Source: Saprospiraceae bacterium (GTDB lineage: Bacteria > Bacteroidota > Bacteroidia > Chitinophagales > Saprospiraceae). From it: a stretch of 5,858 nt of DNA. Positions 5,628-5,858 of the stretch are shown here, one piece after another (position 1 is the stretch's first letter; every line of letters starts with the position of its first letter). Under the pieces are notes generated by a model. That model made no database searches. It saw nothing but the letters and a program-made list of their open reading frames with translations, and was not told the origin of the DNA. The stretch spans positions 1-5,858 of the forward strand of contig JACMMM010000449.1 of the NCBI GenBank assembly GCA_014379065.1, given 5' to 3'. The translations under genes were made by a program, and so were the position numbers.

Positions 5628-5681
5628 ATGGTGGTGAATGGCGATCAAGTGGCATCTAATCGTGTTCCTCGCAATCCCTGA
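5628..5681 (+). pseudogene. Relic of a fifth Cys-rich family member
   Basis: Translated from 5628 this reads MVVNGDQVASNRVPRNP then TGA (5679-5681). The core VNGDQVASNRVP matches residues 32-43 of g3 (VNNDQVASNRVP) at 11 of 12 positions. In those 12 codons most base differences from g3 are synonymous, so the source was probably a functional diverged paralogue rather than a fresh copy of g3. The signal peptide, all cysteines and the rest of the protein are absent. It starts six bases after the g4 stop and ends just before the terminator repeat. Confidence 0.7.
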
Positions 5682-5683
5682 AC

Positions 5684-5757
5684 GAAATTTTGTGTATATT
5701 TTAAGTGCGGAGGCGCGGCGTAAGGTCGCGCCTCCGCTTTTTTCGTGTACCTAGGCC
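5684..5757 (+). repeat. Dispersed GC-rich hairpin repeat, copy 3
   Basis: This copy matches 1438-1507: a TTTTGTGTATATTTTA-type upstream part, an identical hairpin and loop, a T-run, and the tail CGTGTACCTAGGCC. Its position after g4 mirrors copy 2 after g2, so it is part of the duplicated module or a repeat that tends to sit behind these genes. Confidence 0.7.
5707..5743 (+). terminator. Rho-independent terminator after g4
   Basis: The 11-bp perfect stem pairs GCGGAGGCGCG (5707-5717) with CGCGCCTCCGC (5727-5737). The loop is GCGTAAGGT and six T's follow (5738-5743). It is identical in stem, loop and T-run to the terminator at 1458-1494 and closes the second module. Confidence 0.85.
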
Positions 5758-5817
5758 GGGTTGTGCAAAAAGTCCCGACCCGCTATTGATGGCAGATTTG
5801 TATTTTGAATCTCGCGC

Positions 5818-5850
5818 AATCCTATAAGGTTTTAAAAACCTTATAGGATT
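5818..5850. repeat. Perfect palindrome with 16-bp arms at right edge
   Basis: AATCCTATAAGGTTTT (5818-5833) is the exact reverse complement of AAAACCTTATAGGATT (5835-5850), with one A between. The ends do not pair further. I recall CCTATAAGG/CCTTATAGG palindromes as recurrent intergenic repeats in Bacteroidota, but cannot check copy number here. It may be a short dispersed repeat or a bidirectional terminator for genes outside the window. Confidence 0.6.
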
Positions 5851-5858
5851 CAATTGGC

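Overview
The window looks like a chromosomal segment of a Bacteroidota bacterium, most likely of the Saprospiria/Lewinella/Haliscomenobacter kind. The evidence is a C-terminal type IX secretion (T9SS) sorting domain, AT-rich start regions without Shine-Dalgarno sites, -7 promoter boxes close to TAnnTTTG, and a large helical protein with an SPYFN motif that I associate with hypothetical proteins of that group. The lineage is an inference, because no marker gene is present. I see no rRNA, tRNA, CRISPR array, transposase or phage gene.

Layout from left to right. (1) 3-185 is the C-terminal end of a helical protein, followed by a possible AT-rich terminator. (2) A leader with a promoter-like box (343-466) precedes two small secreted Cys-rich proteins: g1 at 467-880 and g2 at 1000-1413. 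A degenerate hairpin separates them, and a strong GC-rich terminator follows g2. (3) On the minus strand, 1575-2705 encodes a secreted fibronectin-III-like protein with a T9SS sorting domain and its own terminator. (4) Reading divergently from it, 2825-4243 encodes a 472-aa helical protein whose last 60 residues match the left-edge fragment at about 47% identity without gaps (counted by eye). (5) A 159-bp element with near-perfect long inverted repeats lies at 4273-4431, flanked by TAA on both sides. (6) A second copy of the leader (4580-4692) precedes two more small Cys-rich proteins: g3 at 4693-5118 and g4 at 5187-5621. After these come a short relic of a fifth family member, a second copy of the GC-rich terminator repeat, and a perfect 16-bp-arm palindrome at the right edge.

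The main result is that the window holds two copies of one module: helical cytoplasmic protein, conserved leader/promoter, two small secreted proteins with a fixed six-cysteine pattern, and a dispersed terminator repeat. Between the small proteins the signal peptide and cysteine spacing are strongly conserved, while the rest of the mature sequence has diverged. I do not recognise either family as having a known function. The module could be a lineage-specific surface-protein system that diversifies by duplication, but shared function between the helical and small proteins is an inference from repeated neighbourhood only.
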